This document shows, in pieces, positions 9,612 to 17,929 of a DNA stretch of 21,578 nt. The notes beneath the pieces were generated by a model, which had not been told where the DNA came from, did no database searches, and saw only the letters and a list, made by a program, of their open reading frames with translations. Source of the stretch: Gnetum montanum (taxonomy: Eukaryota; Streptophyta; Gnetopsida; Gnetales; Gnetaceae); contig MNCI01007750.1 in assembly GCA_015680685.1 (NCBI GenBank), forward strand, positions 41,053 through 62,630. The letters are read 5' to 3'. Within the stretch, counting starts at the first letter, position 1. Each line of letters opens with the position of its first letter. The position numbers and the translations under genes were made by a program.

Positions 9612-9688
9612 GGAGTAACCCTATCGGTACCAGATAGGGTTATAAATGCACCAATGGACTAACACCTAGATTTCAGCAAATGTCACTG
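9612..9688 (+). repeat. Left terminal inverted repeat
   Basis: Pairs with 10622-10698 read in reverse complement. Shared blocks include ATAGGG, TATAAATGCA, ACTRACAC and TAGATTTCARCAAA. Confidence 0.88.
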
Positions 9689-10621
9689 TGCAGTCTATTC
9701 AATTGGACCATGTCCACCTGACCATATATGCATGGTTATGACATATGATAATGTCATACCTGCCATGCCCATTCCTTTTAGACTCTCTGCAGTAGCTTCC
9801 ACCATAAAATCCTTCCTCTATGTAAATTTTTTTCAGAAAAATTGTAATAGCAGTAGCTTCCACAATGAATTCCTTAGTTTCTCCTGGATTCACTGTAGTA
9901 CAGATACATGTCTTTATTGTCTTAAGTACAAACTGAAACCTTAACCTCTTTGGTCAATGAGGAGACTAGATTTGATGCAGACTATAGTATAATGGATTTT
10001 ATGCAAACTACGGTATGACATATTTTGAAAAACATGATTTCAAGAACCATTAACTATCACCATCAAAGGGTGAGGTAAATATGGGCAGCTACAGCACCAT
10101 GGGTGGCACCATTCCTGCGATTTACTCACAAGCCTAAATCTTTCTATTTTTTGAAAGTAATGTTTTCAGAAATAAAAAAGAACCATTAAATCCTCTTGAA
10201 TATTTTAAATCCTTTGAATATTTCACAGCTTACTAGACAAGCAAAACTTAAAATCTTTAAATCTTCTTAAGTTAGTTTCAAAACATTAAAAAAAAAACCA
10301 AAGTGATTTGTGTCATGGAATACTTGCAAGAAGTTTTTTTTGGATAAAAAAATGCACTCTTGAATTTTCAAGCTTAAGATGCTTTGAATCTTCTAATGCA
10401 AAGCTAGCAGATGCAAGATGTAAGTAGCTCAAAAATTTAAATCATAAAAAAAAAACAATATGATAAGTCAAATGGATATTGGAGATAGAGGAAGGATGGA
10501 TGCAACAAGTGTAGAAGAGGAATTAGAGAAGGAGTGGGCATTACTGCATTAGACAAGCCATGCCCATGCATATAGACCATACTTGCATTACCATACATGG
10601 TCAGATTGAGCTGTGTGTACA

Positions 10622-10698
10622 AGTTGACTTTTGTTGAAATCTAAGTGTCAGTTGGTCGATGCATTTATACCCCTATTTGGCACCAATAGGGTAACTCC
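10622..10698 (-). repeat. Right terminal inverted repeat
   Basis: Reverse complement of the left repeat at 9612-9688, about 80% identical by eye. It ends GTAACTCC at 10698, directly before the second copy of the target duplication. Confidence 0.88.
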
Positions 10699-10935
10699 AT
10701 GATTTTCATTAATTTGGAGAAAGCTTATGATGACATTCCCTAAGAGATTATTTGGTAGGCATTAAAGAGGAAAGATATTTCTATTGGGTACACAAAAGCT
10801 ATGCAAGCCATGTATGATGGAGCTACCACTCAAGTTTGCATTGTTTGTGGAAACACTATGGACTTTTTTGTGAAGGTAGGTATGCACCAAGAATCTACTC
10901 TTAGCCCTTATTTGTTTACCATTATGAAAGTAAAA
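10699..10935 (+). pseudogene. RTE-type LINE reverse transcriptase, middle piece
   Basis: The frame resumes after the inserted element: MIFINLEKAYDDIP, stop, EIIW, stop, then ALKRKDISIGYTKAMQAMYD, GATTQVCIVCGNTMDFFVKV, GMHQESTLSPYLFTIMK. LEKAYD carries the first catalytic aspartate region, and GLHQGSTLSPYLF is the usual RTE motif. The next segment expected, with the FADD catalytic box, is missing. In its place is a tRNA-like insertion. Two in-frame stops (TAA, TAG) precede LKRKD. Confidence 0.9.
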
Positions 10936-11080
10936 TTTAGATTATTTTTTTCCGTCCATTGAAGCTTTAGAATTCCTTTTGATGAAATTTTTTAAAAATG
11001 TCCAACTTAGTGTTGCCTAGTGGAATCAAACCTGTTACTTAGGGTTATCAAGCCAAGACTCTTGCCACTAAGCTAACACC
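10936..11080 (-). mobile_element. tRNA-derived SINE candidate
   Basis: On the minus strand, an A-box-like TTAGCTTAGTGGCAAGA (11060-11076) is followed after 27 bases by a B-box-like GGTTTGATTCC (11022-11032). These match the Pol III internal promoter of a tRNA head (TRGCNNAGTGG, GGTTCRANTCC). An unrelated body follows, with an A-rich tail (GGAAAAAAATAATC, about 10945). It interrupts the LINE. The loop between the boxes does not fold into a clear tRNA, so it is a SINE head or a tRNA pseudogene and not a working tRNA. I could not fix its target duplication. Confidence 0.6.
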
Positions 11081-11085
11081 TTATT

Positions 11086-11606
11086 GTTGCATATAGTAAT
11101 GTATTGGTGGATAGCTATGAAAATGAAAACTTCAAAAGGAACCTTGGAATCAAAGAGGTTGAGGATTAATTGAAGTAAAATGGAATATATAGAGTACATT
11201 TTTATATATGAAGATTAGAATTCAAAACCAAGAAGTTAATGTAAGTAATTTAGATACTTGGGATTACTTGTTGAAATAAATGGTAAGATTAATAATGATA
11301 TGACAAACAAAATTGAAAAAGGATGGATGAAATCATGACAAAGGAAACCCTTCTAGGTTGAAGGAAAAATTTTATTGAATTGCTATCAAACATGCGAGAT
11401 CTTATATGGTACAGAATGTTGGCCTATCAAAAAAGCTTCAAGCTCAATGCATGCATTTAGTAGAGATGCGAATGCTTAGGTGGATGTTGGGTATTACTAG
11501 GAAAGATTGCATCAACAAGTCTTTTATTAGGAGAACTAGGGAAGTTTCTAGGTGCTACCTATAGATGAGAGGATTAAGGGAAATTATTTTAGGTGGTTCG
11601 GTCTTA
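11086..11606 (+). pseudogene. RTE-type LINE reverse transcriptase, C-terminal piece
   Basis: Decayed frames read NVLVDSYENENFKRNLGIKE and VED, then VEMRMLRWMLGITRKDCINK and SFIRRTREV, then IDERIKGNYFRWFG. The MRMLRWM...GITRKD and LRWFGHV-type motifs belong to the thumb and C-terminal region of plant RTE LINEs. The order continues from the middle piece, so 9388-11606 is one element split by two later insertions. It stops abruptly at the RWFG motif, about 80 residues short of the usual end. Confidence 0.85.
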
Positions 11607-11757
11607 TGGTTCGGTCATTTCCTTGGATTCTCTTAGCTCTCTAGCCTCTGTTAATGCTTCTTTACTACATTTCCCAGTCTTGCTTTGATCACATTCTTTG
11701 ATCACATTTTTAGTTGAGATTGCACACCTTATTGAGGTTCAAGTCGTCCTCCCTAGA

Positions 11758-11907
11758 CTATCTTTCCTGTGCTAAACAAGCTTCTCTGGGTGGCAGACCC
11801 TCAACATAAAGACCAAACCTCAAAATATGGCTAAAAGCCTCCCACAATTCAGAAGGAAGAGGAATAGTCTTAATTTTTAGAGCGGTTTGGAACACTTCGT
11901 ATTTCAT
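11758..11907 (-). pseudogene. Short coding relic, unidentified
   Basis: On the minus strand, 49 codons from an ATG at 11907 read MKYEVFQTALKIKTIPLPSE, LWEAFSHILRFGLYVEGLPP, REACLAQER, then TAG. Protein-like sense continues two residues past the stop (SREDDLNLNKVCNLN). The composition and the run of aromatic and leucine residues look like real protein, probably from a transposon or a captured gene. I know no match. It has no domain I can name. Confidence 0.3.
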
Positions 11908-12026
11908 TTGCATATGAACATATCTCAAAACCCCATTTCCTCAAGAACCATCCAAACACAAAAGCATGCACATTCTGGAGTTACCAGCACACAAACGCTT
12001 TTTGTTTTTATGTTTTTTTTTTTTTG

Positions 12027-12095
12027 TAACCTTAATGGTTATGGCATTCAGCTGTAACCATTAGGTTCAAGGTCAACTCCATGTGTAACGCTTAG
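12027..12095 (+). other. tRNA-like sequence, possible SINE head
   Basis: TAACCTTAATGGTTATGG resembles an A box, and TTAGGTTCAAGGTCAACTCC resembles a B box with a two-base insertion. CAGCTGTAACC lies between them and recalls the anticodon arm of a tRNA. A run of 13 T precedes it. It could be an old tRNA or SINE fragment, or chance. Confidence 0.25.
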
Positions 12096-12406
12096 CTGCA
12101 TAGTAAAAATGTACGACATTCAGCTTTGTGTCATGCAGACATTCAAACCGTAAAATGTATTGCAAAGTTGGCATCTTAACTAATAGGCATTCCAAATGTA
12201 TGGAATAAAGGCGAAGATTATATTGATGCTGCTAACATTGGTAATGCATCTATTAGGGTGCAAAAGTAACAAGTTTTGATCCATAAAGAAGTAAAAAATA
12301 ACGTCATATATGTTTGGAGCAAAATCCGTTTGGACAAGTTGAGTATTGATCCTATAGATCTCTTGTTACTTAGCAGGTTTCTCGGGGAAATGCGGTGAAT
12401 GAAATG

Positions 12407-12747
12407 AGAAAATTGTTATCAATGCTACAGTCTATGATAAAGTATCTGATCTACTAAATTGGGGTTAGAAATGGATAGGTGTCATAAGTAGAATAATTTC
12501 ATTTTTTGTATTTTTTTTATTTTAATTGGATTGTTATACAATGGATGTCGGCTGATTATTCCTGGTTGACTTTTAAGAAAATTGTTATCAATGCTACAGT
12601 CTATGATAAAGTATCTGATCTACTAAATTGGGGTTAGAAATGGATAGGTGTCATAAGTAGAATAAATTCATTTTTTGTATTTTTTTTATTTTAATTGGAT
12701 TGTTATACAATGGATGTCGGCTGATTATTCCTGGTTGACTTTTAAGA
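12407..12747 (+). repeat. 169-bp tandem duplication, nearly identical copies
   Basis: 12407-12575 is repeated at 12576-12744. The repeat extends three bases further, AGA at 12745-12747 matching 12576-12578. The only difference I see is AATAATTTC versus AATAAATTC (about 12495 and 12664). Even the internal T8 runs match in length. It lies in the candidate intron, about 135 bases before the exon c acceptor. Its near-identity contrasts with the strongly decayed repeats around it, so it is recent, or an assembly artefact. Confidence 0.95.
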
Positions 12748-12881
12748 TCCTAAGAAATTCCTGGCTGTACTTCAAATATAAATTATGTTGCACCGCTGAA
12801 TTGTGTTGTTGATTGCAAACTGTCACTGATGTGCATATGAGGAATTAACCACTAATAATGGTTCTGTTCACAATATTCCAG

Positions 12882-12959
12882 ACAATGGTCATTTTCTCTT
12901 GGGTGCTGTGGATTCTTTTGGTCATGCTATTATATCTTCATTGGAATTCAAATATGAAG
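12882..12959 (+). CDS. Candidate exon c of a WD40-like gene (partial)
   Basis: Exon c follows a CAATATTCCAG acceptor and ends at AAG before GTAACC. With the one base carried from exon b it reads NNGHFLLGAVDSFGHAIISS then LEFKYE and leaves one base. Joined to exon b this gives EIQSVALSDGS-NNGHFLLG followed by AVDSFGHAIISSLEF, the normal course of one WD40 repeat (DG turn, hydrophobic strand, A-x-D-x-x-G turn, last strand). I found no convincing next exon between 12960 and the right end. The best acceptor (CTTACTCTTGCAG at 13836) meets a stop after six codons in the required phase. The gene therefore probably continues beyond the window, or is a broken copy. Confidence 0.6.
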
Positions 12960-13847
12960 GTAACCTTGACATGTCATGATTATATATTCTAGGATTGATG
13001 CTTTTATTTTTGTAATCTTAACTTGATTAGTATAGTTTGCCTTTCTGTTAAAGTATTTTTTCCTTGGATTTTTTATGTTTTTTTGGGGTAAACATGCATA
13101 TTCTTCGGAAGTTTTCTTTTTCTATAGCTAATTGGAGCACCGATTTTTAAAATTTATAATTGAACTTAATTGGGCTTTCCTCATCCATTTGCACTATGAA
13201 TTTATTTATTTATTTTGGAAGGTACTTTTGTTCAATAATTATATAGATCAAAGATAAATGCAACCTCTGTAGTACTTAATTGACTAAGTCTGTAGCAGCA
13301 ACTGCAAGGGCGACCGTGACTATGTGGGCTTTACATGTAACACACCTTCCCTATTCGCTTTCGTGTCTACCAGGAATCACGTTTACTCATCTGAAAGTCA
13401 TGTGACTTTCATCCCAATAGGTCATTGATGAACTATGAAGACATTATACAGAAAATTGTTGACACTAGTCCAACAGTTCCTGAAGGTCTAGGACATAAAA
13501 ATAGTTTCAGTTTCGCCTTTGTAATATATGAACAGAATACATTTTCAAAATTACAAAGTATCTTGAATATAGTTTGTTGGTGGACATAAATTTATTACTG
13601 TCCTGTCATTAGTCTTGGCTAATTTTTGTCAAGGTGGTAATCTGAATTGTAATATAATCACCATTATCATGGTGCCTTTATCCCAACAGCATGATGTGAA
13701 CAGATGATTATTCTAAGCAAAAATTTCAGTAAGCCATTATTTCTTGAAATGGAGTTAAAGATTACGAACTGGAATTTTAGAATGAGTGATGCAGAACGAT
13801 AGGCAGGTTTGTGTCATAAACTTCTTACTCTTGCAGGATTATCACGT
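12960..13847. other. No gene seen
   Basis: AT-rich sequence after exon c. A 39-codon open stretch at about 13310-13430 (containing GDRDYVGFTCNTPSLFAF) and one of 54 codons from an ATG near 13431 (MNYEDIIQKIVDTSPTVPEG) are open. They have no recognisable domain, and I found no donor and acceptor pair joining either to exon c. I leave them uncalled. Confidence 0.4.
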
Positions 13848-14015
13848 TTAATATGAAGCTTTCTTAGTTTCTTCTTGAGTACCAATAGAGATAGTAAAGA
13901 GAGAGAATTGGACCATGATCTGCTTTGCAGGATCCTGACGAGTAAAATAACCATCTCTTTTATTGGGACAATGTTTGTTACCCATGAAGGTACGATGGAC
14001 TTTAACTTTAAAAAC
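13848..14015 (-). pseudogene. Short coding-like relic, unidentified
   Basis: A stop-free stretch of 55 codons on the minus strand reads VFKVKVHRTFMGNKHCPNKR, DGYFTRQDPAKQIMVQFSLF, TISIGTQEETKKASY, then TAA. It has no start codon. Its composition looks more protein-like than the Leu/Ser-rich 73-codon frame that overlaps it. Origin unknown, and possibly chance. Confidence 0.2.
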
Positions 14016-14375
14016 CAATTAGTTAAATATGGCATCGTCTAGGAAACTTAGCATGGAGGTGGAGGGATCAGAGACTAGAGGTCATGTGTCGTCATTGTAG
14101 GTATTGAAAAAATTTCAAACACGTCTAAATTTACTGCACCCTACCAAATTGTACTGCCTGGCAAGATCCTAAATTTTGGAAGATTTTGAAATCAAAATGT
14201 TACATATCAAGTCAAAATGAGACTGTCTGCATTCGTATTCTGTTTTTGTTGGAAATCTGTAGAAGCAGAAATCTTATGTCATAGAAGTTGCTGAAATTCA
14301 TAAAGATTTTTCATCTTGGGAAAGAATTTTAATGGTTACATTATGGTTTACTCTTCTTGTGATTTGCCCAGCAGG

Positions 14376-14741
14376 CACACCATCACCATCATCATCCTAG
14401 CCTTGTCCCAACATAATGGGGCTGGCTACATAAGTTCTTTTCTGCCATTCACATCTATGAGCAGCTAGATCTTTGTTTATTTGAAGTTTCCTCCAATCAT
14501 TTTCGATTGTTTTTCCCAATTTCTTTGATGGTCTTCTTTTCGATGGCTTTCCTAAAACAGTGATGTAGCAACCTTTGTTTATAGGCTCATTGTGTGATCT
14601 TTTTTGCACATGTCCAAACCATCTAAGTGGCCATTCTTGTAACTTATCTGAAATAGAAACCAATCCGAGTCTTCCTTTAGTAGAAGTAAAGAGAAAATAT
14701 GAAGGATCATCACCCATAGGCTGAATGCTACATAGTATCAA
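14376..14741 (-). pseudogene. RTE-type LINE C-terminal end with (GAT)n-like tail
   Basis: Minus-strand frame: GRLGLVSISDKLQEWPLRWF, GHVQKRSHNEPINKGCYITV, then RRPSKKLGKTIENDWRKLQI, NKDLAAHRCEWQKRTYVASP, IMLGQG. LRWFGHVQRR and the W-R/K-LAxDRxEWRxxxxxAxP-like end are the standard C terminus of plant RTE LINEs. The 3' end runs into GATGATGATGGTG-type repeats (plus strand 14379-14396, CACCATCACCATCATCATCC), the short tandem tail typical of RTE elements. The C-terminal segment is open for 114 codons, so this copy is younger than the 11086-11606 one. It is 5'-truncated near 14690-14741. Confidence 0.9.
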
Positions 14742-14815
14742 TGTTCCAATTAGATGGTGAAATTGAATAAAAATATAAAAAATGGAAATTGGCTAATGGT
14801 ATATGATAAAAGAAT

Positions 14816-15090
14816 CCCAATAGATCTAAAAAAAAAATCTAGAAGAATAATTAGGTCTTCTACAGCGTTGAGTGTTGGGCAATAGAAAAGAAACATGAAA
14901 AACAAGTCAGTGTAGCAGAAATGTGAATGCTTAGATGGATGTTGAATCTTACAAAAATAAATCAACTAACATTAGAAGAAGACTTGGAGTTGCTTCTGTT
15001 TTAAAGCTACAAGAATGATATCTTAGATGGTTTGGGCATGTGTAGAAAAAGATCAAACAATAAGCCTATTAAAAAAGGTTGCAAATGCTG
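14816..15090 (+). pseudogene. Second RTE-type LINE fragment, opposite orientation
   Basis: Plus strand: VFYSVECWAIEKKHEKQVSV then AEM, stop, MLRWMLNLTKINQ, and LDGLGMCRKRSNNKPIKKGC. This is the same family segment as in the minus-strand copy at 14376-14741 but carries more of the thumb region (ECW, VAEM-MLRWM). The 65-codon frame at 15032-15229 starts in the LINE and reads out into unrelated AT-rich sequence, so it is not a gene. Confidence 0.8.
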
Positions 15091-16070
15091 TGGGGAGAAT
15101 TCATGTGACCAACTCACAACTTGTACAGAATACCATGTTTTCTTTCCTAATATCACTAACGCAATAAAAGGCAATGCAACACAATTCACAACCACAAATG
15201 GTCTAAAGATGCATCCCCAAATCAAATGAGGAGTTTTTGGTCATATCAACCTAACAACCTAACAGCAAAAGTAATGTTGAAGCTAAAAAAAAGCAAGTTG
15301 CAAATTAAATGTAGTAAAAAAGAAAAAAAAAACAAACAATACAAGAATAGAAAAAGAATTAGTTTTATGGATAAATCGGTAGAAGGGCAATGTAAAATGT
15401 AATTCTTTCGATTGAATTTGCAAACAAAACAATAGATCTATTCTAGGTGAAAGAGAATGATTAAAAGAAATAGGAAGCTATACCCTTTATTTCTAGATAA
15501 ATGTTACAACAAATGATAAGAAAAACCCTTCTTTGTTGTTTAGGACAAAAGGGGTTTTAGGGAGAAACAAAAAATAAAAATAAGCCGGAACTTGTAGATC
15601 AGCAGTATGTTTGAAGAAGAACCAAGTGACTACTGCTAATGAGGAGTTGTGTTATCTCTATTCCTGTAGAAATGTTCTTCATACTCTCACAAGGACACCT
15701 CCATGAACTAAGTGTTGAAATACTTAGTGTGTGGTCCTGTATGATCTTCGAATTGATATAACCCTTAATATATCAACAATTATGAAACGAATGAGCACAA
15801 AACCTCCAACCAAATACGGACTTAGCCTATCACACATGAACCAAGAACGGAAGGGAGATGATGAAAAAGTAAGGTTTTAATGCTGAAAAATAGCTAAGTG
15901 TTGATTGCTAGAAAAATAACTAAATATAAACCGCTGAAAAATAAAGTATGGAATAGACTATGAGTAATAGAATAAAAAACTAAGTATAAAATTTAAATAA
16001 AAGAATAGAAAATATTAAAATATCAAAGCTTTGATATGGGGGGAAGGATCTTAGATCCCTTCCCAAACAA
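15091..16070. other. No gene seen; very AT-rich
   Basis: A- and T-rich sequence with A-runs (15290-15345) and no usable open frame. The repeated motif GCTGAAAAATA (about 15883 and 15933) and phrases such as AAATATAAAC suggest diverged short repeats. No element ends were found. Confidence 0.4.
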
Positions 16071-16162
16071 TAATCTACTTTATTAATAAGTGATAAAGTG
16101 TTCGCCTCCTATGGATGACCAAAAAACTATAAGCGTTGGTGAAAAACGTATGTGTAATAAAG

Positions 16163-16408
16163 CTAATAATAAAAACCCAATTTGTTAGCAGAATGTGGGT
16201 TTGGAGAGTAGAACCGAACCTCTGAAGGGTTAAGATATGGATGGGAAAGTTGTATGCATGATTCAAAATCAATTTTGACTAAGGGTTCCATCATTGATGT
16301 TGAATCTAAAAAAATTCTAACTTTGGAATGTGCTATAGAAGCCTGAAAATTCTGTCTTTGGAGGTGACGCTGAAGGTGCAAAACTAGTGTTGTGATGGTT
16401 GCAAGCAT
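16163..16408 (-). other. Leader region downstream of a minus-strand TATA box
   Basis: An 81-codon open frame on the minus strand (MLATITTLVLHLQRHLQRQN...) begins about 65 bases downstream of the TATA box at 16471-16480. It has no domain, and its His/Gln/Ser-rich sense looks like transposon leader. I report it as the transcribed leader of a possible LTR and not as a confident gene. Confidence 0.2.
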
Positions 16409-16470
16409 TGTGCTATTGATCCCCTGAAATCTGACAAGTGCTCCCCAATCTGAATTTACATTTTGAGCTC

Positions 16471-16480
16471 ATATTTATAG
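16471..16480 (-). promoter_or_regulatory. TATA box, minus strand
   Basis: CTATAAATAT followed by GAGCTC on the minus strand is a good plant TATA box. The tandem array at 16640-17560 lies directly upstream of it in the same orientation, as U3 repeats do in an LTR. Confidence 0.45.
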
Positions 16481-16620
16481 GCCATTGGTTTTCAAATTCA
16501 AGTTAGGGTTGCTAAAATCAAACTTAGAGTTAAGTGTAGTTTGGCTAAAGTTGACCTTAAATTCAAAAACAGTAAGTTCATCCATTGTTTTTATTGATGC
16601 CTAAACTCAATGAGGTGACA

Positions 16621-16648
16621 GTGATGCTAATGTCACTATTAGCATCAC
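16621..16648. repeat. Perfect hairpin, 10-bp arms
   Basis: GTGATGCTAA (16621-16630) and TTAGCATCAC (16639-16648) are exact reverse complements around an 8-base loop, TGTCACTA. It sits at the edge of the ~200-bp array, nearest the TATA box. Confidence 0.85.
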
Positions 16649-17560
16649 TAGCACTTAGAAAAATTTTCGTCATTTTGCCAAGTCTCAGTTCTATGCATTT
16701 TGGACCTCTTTTTAACATATGGGCTGACATTGAATGATGCTAAGACAATGCTAGGGAAGCTATGAGGCTAGGAGAGGATGTCAAATACATAGCTTGGTCA
16801 TTGTGGTCAAACATGGCCAGTGCCAATGATGTCCAGTGCCAATGATGTTGATGCTGACGTTGTGTCCTTAGAAAAATTTTCAACACTTTCTTGAGTATTG
16901 TCCCAAAACTTCCAAGACATCCAAATTGTCATTGAAATAAGCCAAAATGATGTCAAGACAATGCTGAGGAACACAAGAAGCTTGGGGATGGAGCCAAAAT
17001 ACCAATTGTGAAGGTCAATGATGCCATTTTGTGAATTCCAAGAATGGTGATACTCATACTTAGCAAAATTTTCAATTGTTTTGCCTAAGTTAGATTTTTG
17101 AGTTTTTGGGATCTTGTTTGAGCTGTAGATTGATGTCAAATGTTGTTGAGATGAACATGAGGGGTTCCAAAGGCTTATTGATGTTGTTAGATGCTATTTT
17201 GGAGTGTTGATGCAAGTCTCACTAGCAGTGATGCTAAGATCAACATCGGTGTCAACTATAGAGTTAGAAAATTTTTTGACAATTTTCTAGCCCAAAAATT
17301 CTAACTCTCAAAAAGTTGAAACTAATCATAGAAAAAGCTATAATGACGTCTTGCGAGCACTGAGAGACTTGTAATGCCATGGAATGCTGCAAACCAAGGG
17401 TGCAAAATAATGCAGAGTCATAGGAGGTGCTTCCGAAGATGTCAAAGTGAGTCCTAAACTTGTCAATGCTTCATACTTAGACTAAAAATGTTAATCTCCA
17501 AAGTGTCAAGAAAATGGTAAAAAAAAGTTCCCTTTTCTAAAGCCTAGAGTGTCAAAATCA
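16640..17560 (-). repeat. Diverged ~200-bp tandem array
   Basis: The landmark TTAGAAAAATTTTC (or close variants) recurs at 16654, 16867, 17059, 17273 and 17476, a spacing of 213, 192, 214 and 203 bases. Between landmarks, phrases such as GATGTCAA, GATGCTAA, GACAATGCT and CCAAAANTT return in the same order. A 16-base direct duplication (CCAGTGCCAATGATGT) lies at 16815-16846. The 110-codon minus-strand open frame at 16807-17139 lies inside the array and is not a gene. Units have drifted strongly, so the array is old. Confidence 0.65.
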
Positions 17561-17929
17561 CTATTGATGAGCAACCTAAGCCTGAGGGACCCAAGGTGCA
17601 TTTCAGAACTTAGTATTGATGAGGTTTAGAGGTCCCAATGATGGTGTTTTCGGCGATGACACTAATGCTAATGTTGGTGGCTTCAGCAACACTGAGCAAC
17701 GGGTTTCAACTTTGATTTGTGGTAGCAAGGGGTTTTAGCTTTAATTTGTGATGGCAAGAGGTTTCATACTAAAGGTTTTAGCATTGAACATCAATTTGAT
17801 CTAACACAGTAGGAAGGGTAGTTAGAGGTGGGCCAAATTGATTGATATTTTATGTGCAAATTTGTTGTAGAAGAGATTGAGTCATCTACCAAAGAAATTT
17901 GAAATTTTTATCATGGTATCATCACAGGG
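17561..17929. other. No gene seen
   Basis: Stops in all frames. A loose direct repeat is present: GGTTTCAACTTTGATTTGTG at about 17702 and GGTTTTAGCTTTAATTTGTG at about 17740, each followed by a 'GGCAAG'-like phrase. It may be the outer edge of the array or of the following LTR-like block. Confidence 0.35.

Larger units (their letters stand above)
9612..10698. mobile_element. Mutator-like non-autonomous DNA element (1087 bp)
   Basis: Long terminal inverted repeats start GGAGTAACCCTATCGGTACC on the left (9612) and, reverse-complemented, GGAGTTACCCTATTGGTGCC on the right (ending 10698). They align by eye over about 75 bases, at roughly 80% identity with mostly transitions. A 9-bp near-perfect target duplication flanks the insert. 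Long TIRs with a 9-bp duplication are the Mutator/MULE signature. The interior has no transposase; short open frames at 9699-9944 look like chance. An internal direct repeat with core CAGTAGCTTCCAC occurs at about 9790 and 9851. An 8-bp hAT-type duplication is the alternative, but hAT TIRs are usually short. Confidence 0.85.
3576..12881 (+). other. Candidate 9.3 kb intron packed with transposon relics
   Basis: It runs from the GTGAGT donor at 3576 to the CACAATATTCCAG acceptor ending at 12881. The phase is 1 on both sides (exon b leaves one base, exon c supplies two). Inside lie a minus-strand coiled-coil relic, an LTR-like block, a truncated copia element, an RTE LINE split by a Mutator-like element and a SINE, and a 169-bp tandem duplication. 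Introns of this size filled with old repeats are well known in conifers and other giant plant genomes. An extra exon hidden inside would have to keep phase 1; I saw no convincing one. Confidence 0.45.

Noticed and set aside
13836-13860. Good pyrimidine-rich acceptor (CTTACTCTTGCAG) as the next exon of the WD40-like gene
   Set aside because: In the phase required after exon c it reads six codons and then a stop (GLSRLI then TGA).
15032-15229. 65-codon Cys-containing frame (CRKRSNNKPIKKGCKCCGENSC...) as a small Cys-rich protein
   Set aside because: Its first half is LINE C-terminal sequence and its second half is read-through into unrelated AT-rich DNA.
16807-17139. 110-codon minus-strand frame
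   Set aside because: It lies inside the diverged ~200-bp tandem array, and the other units are not open in the same frame.
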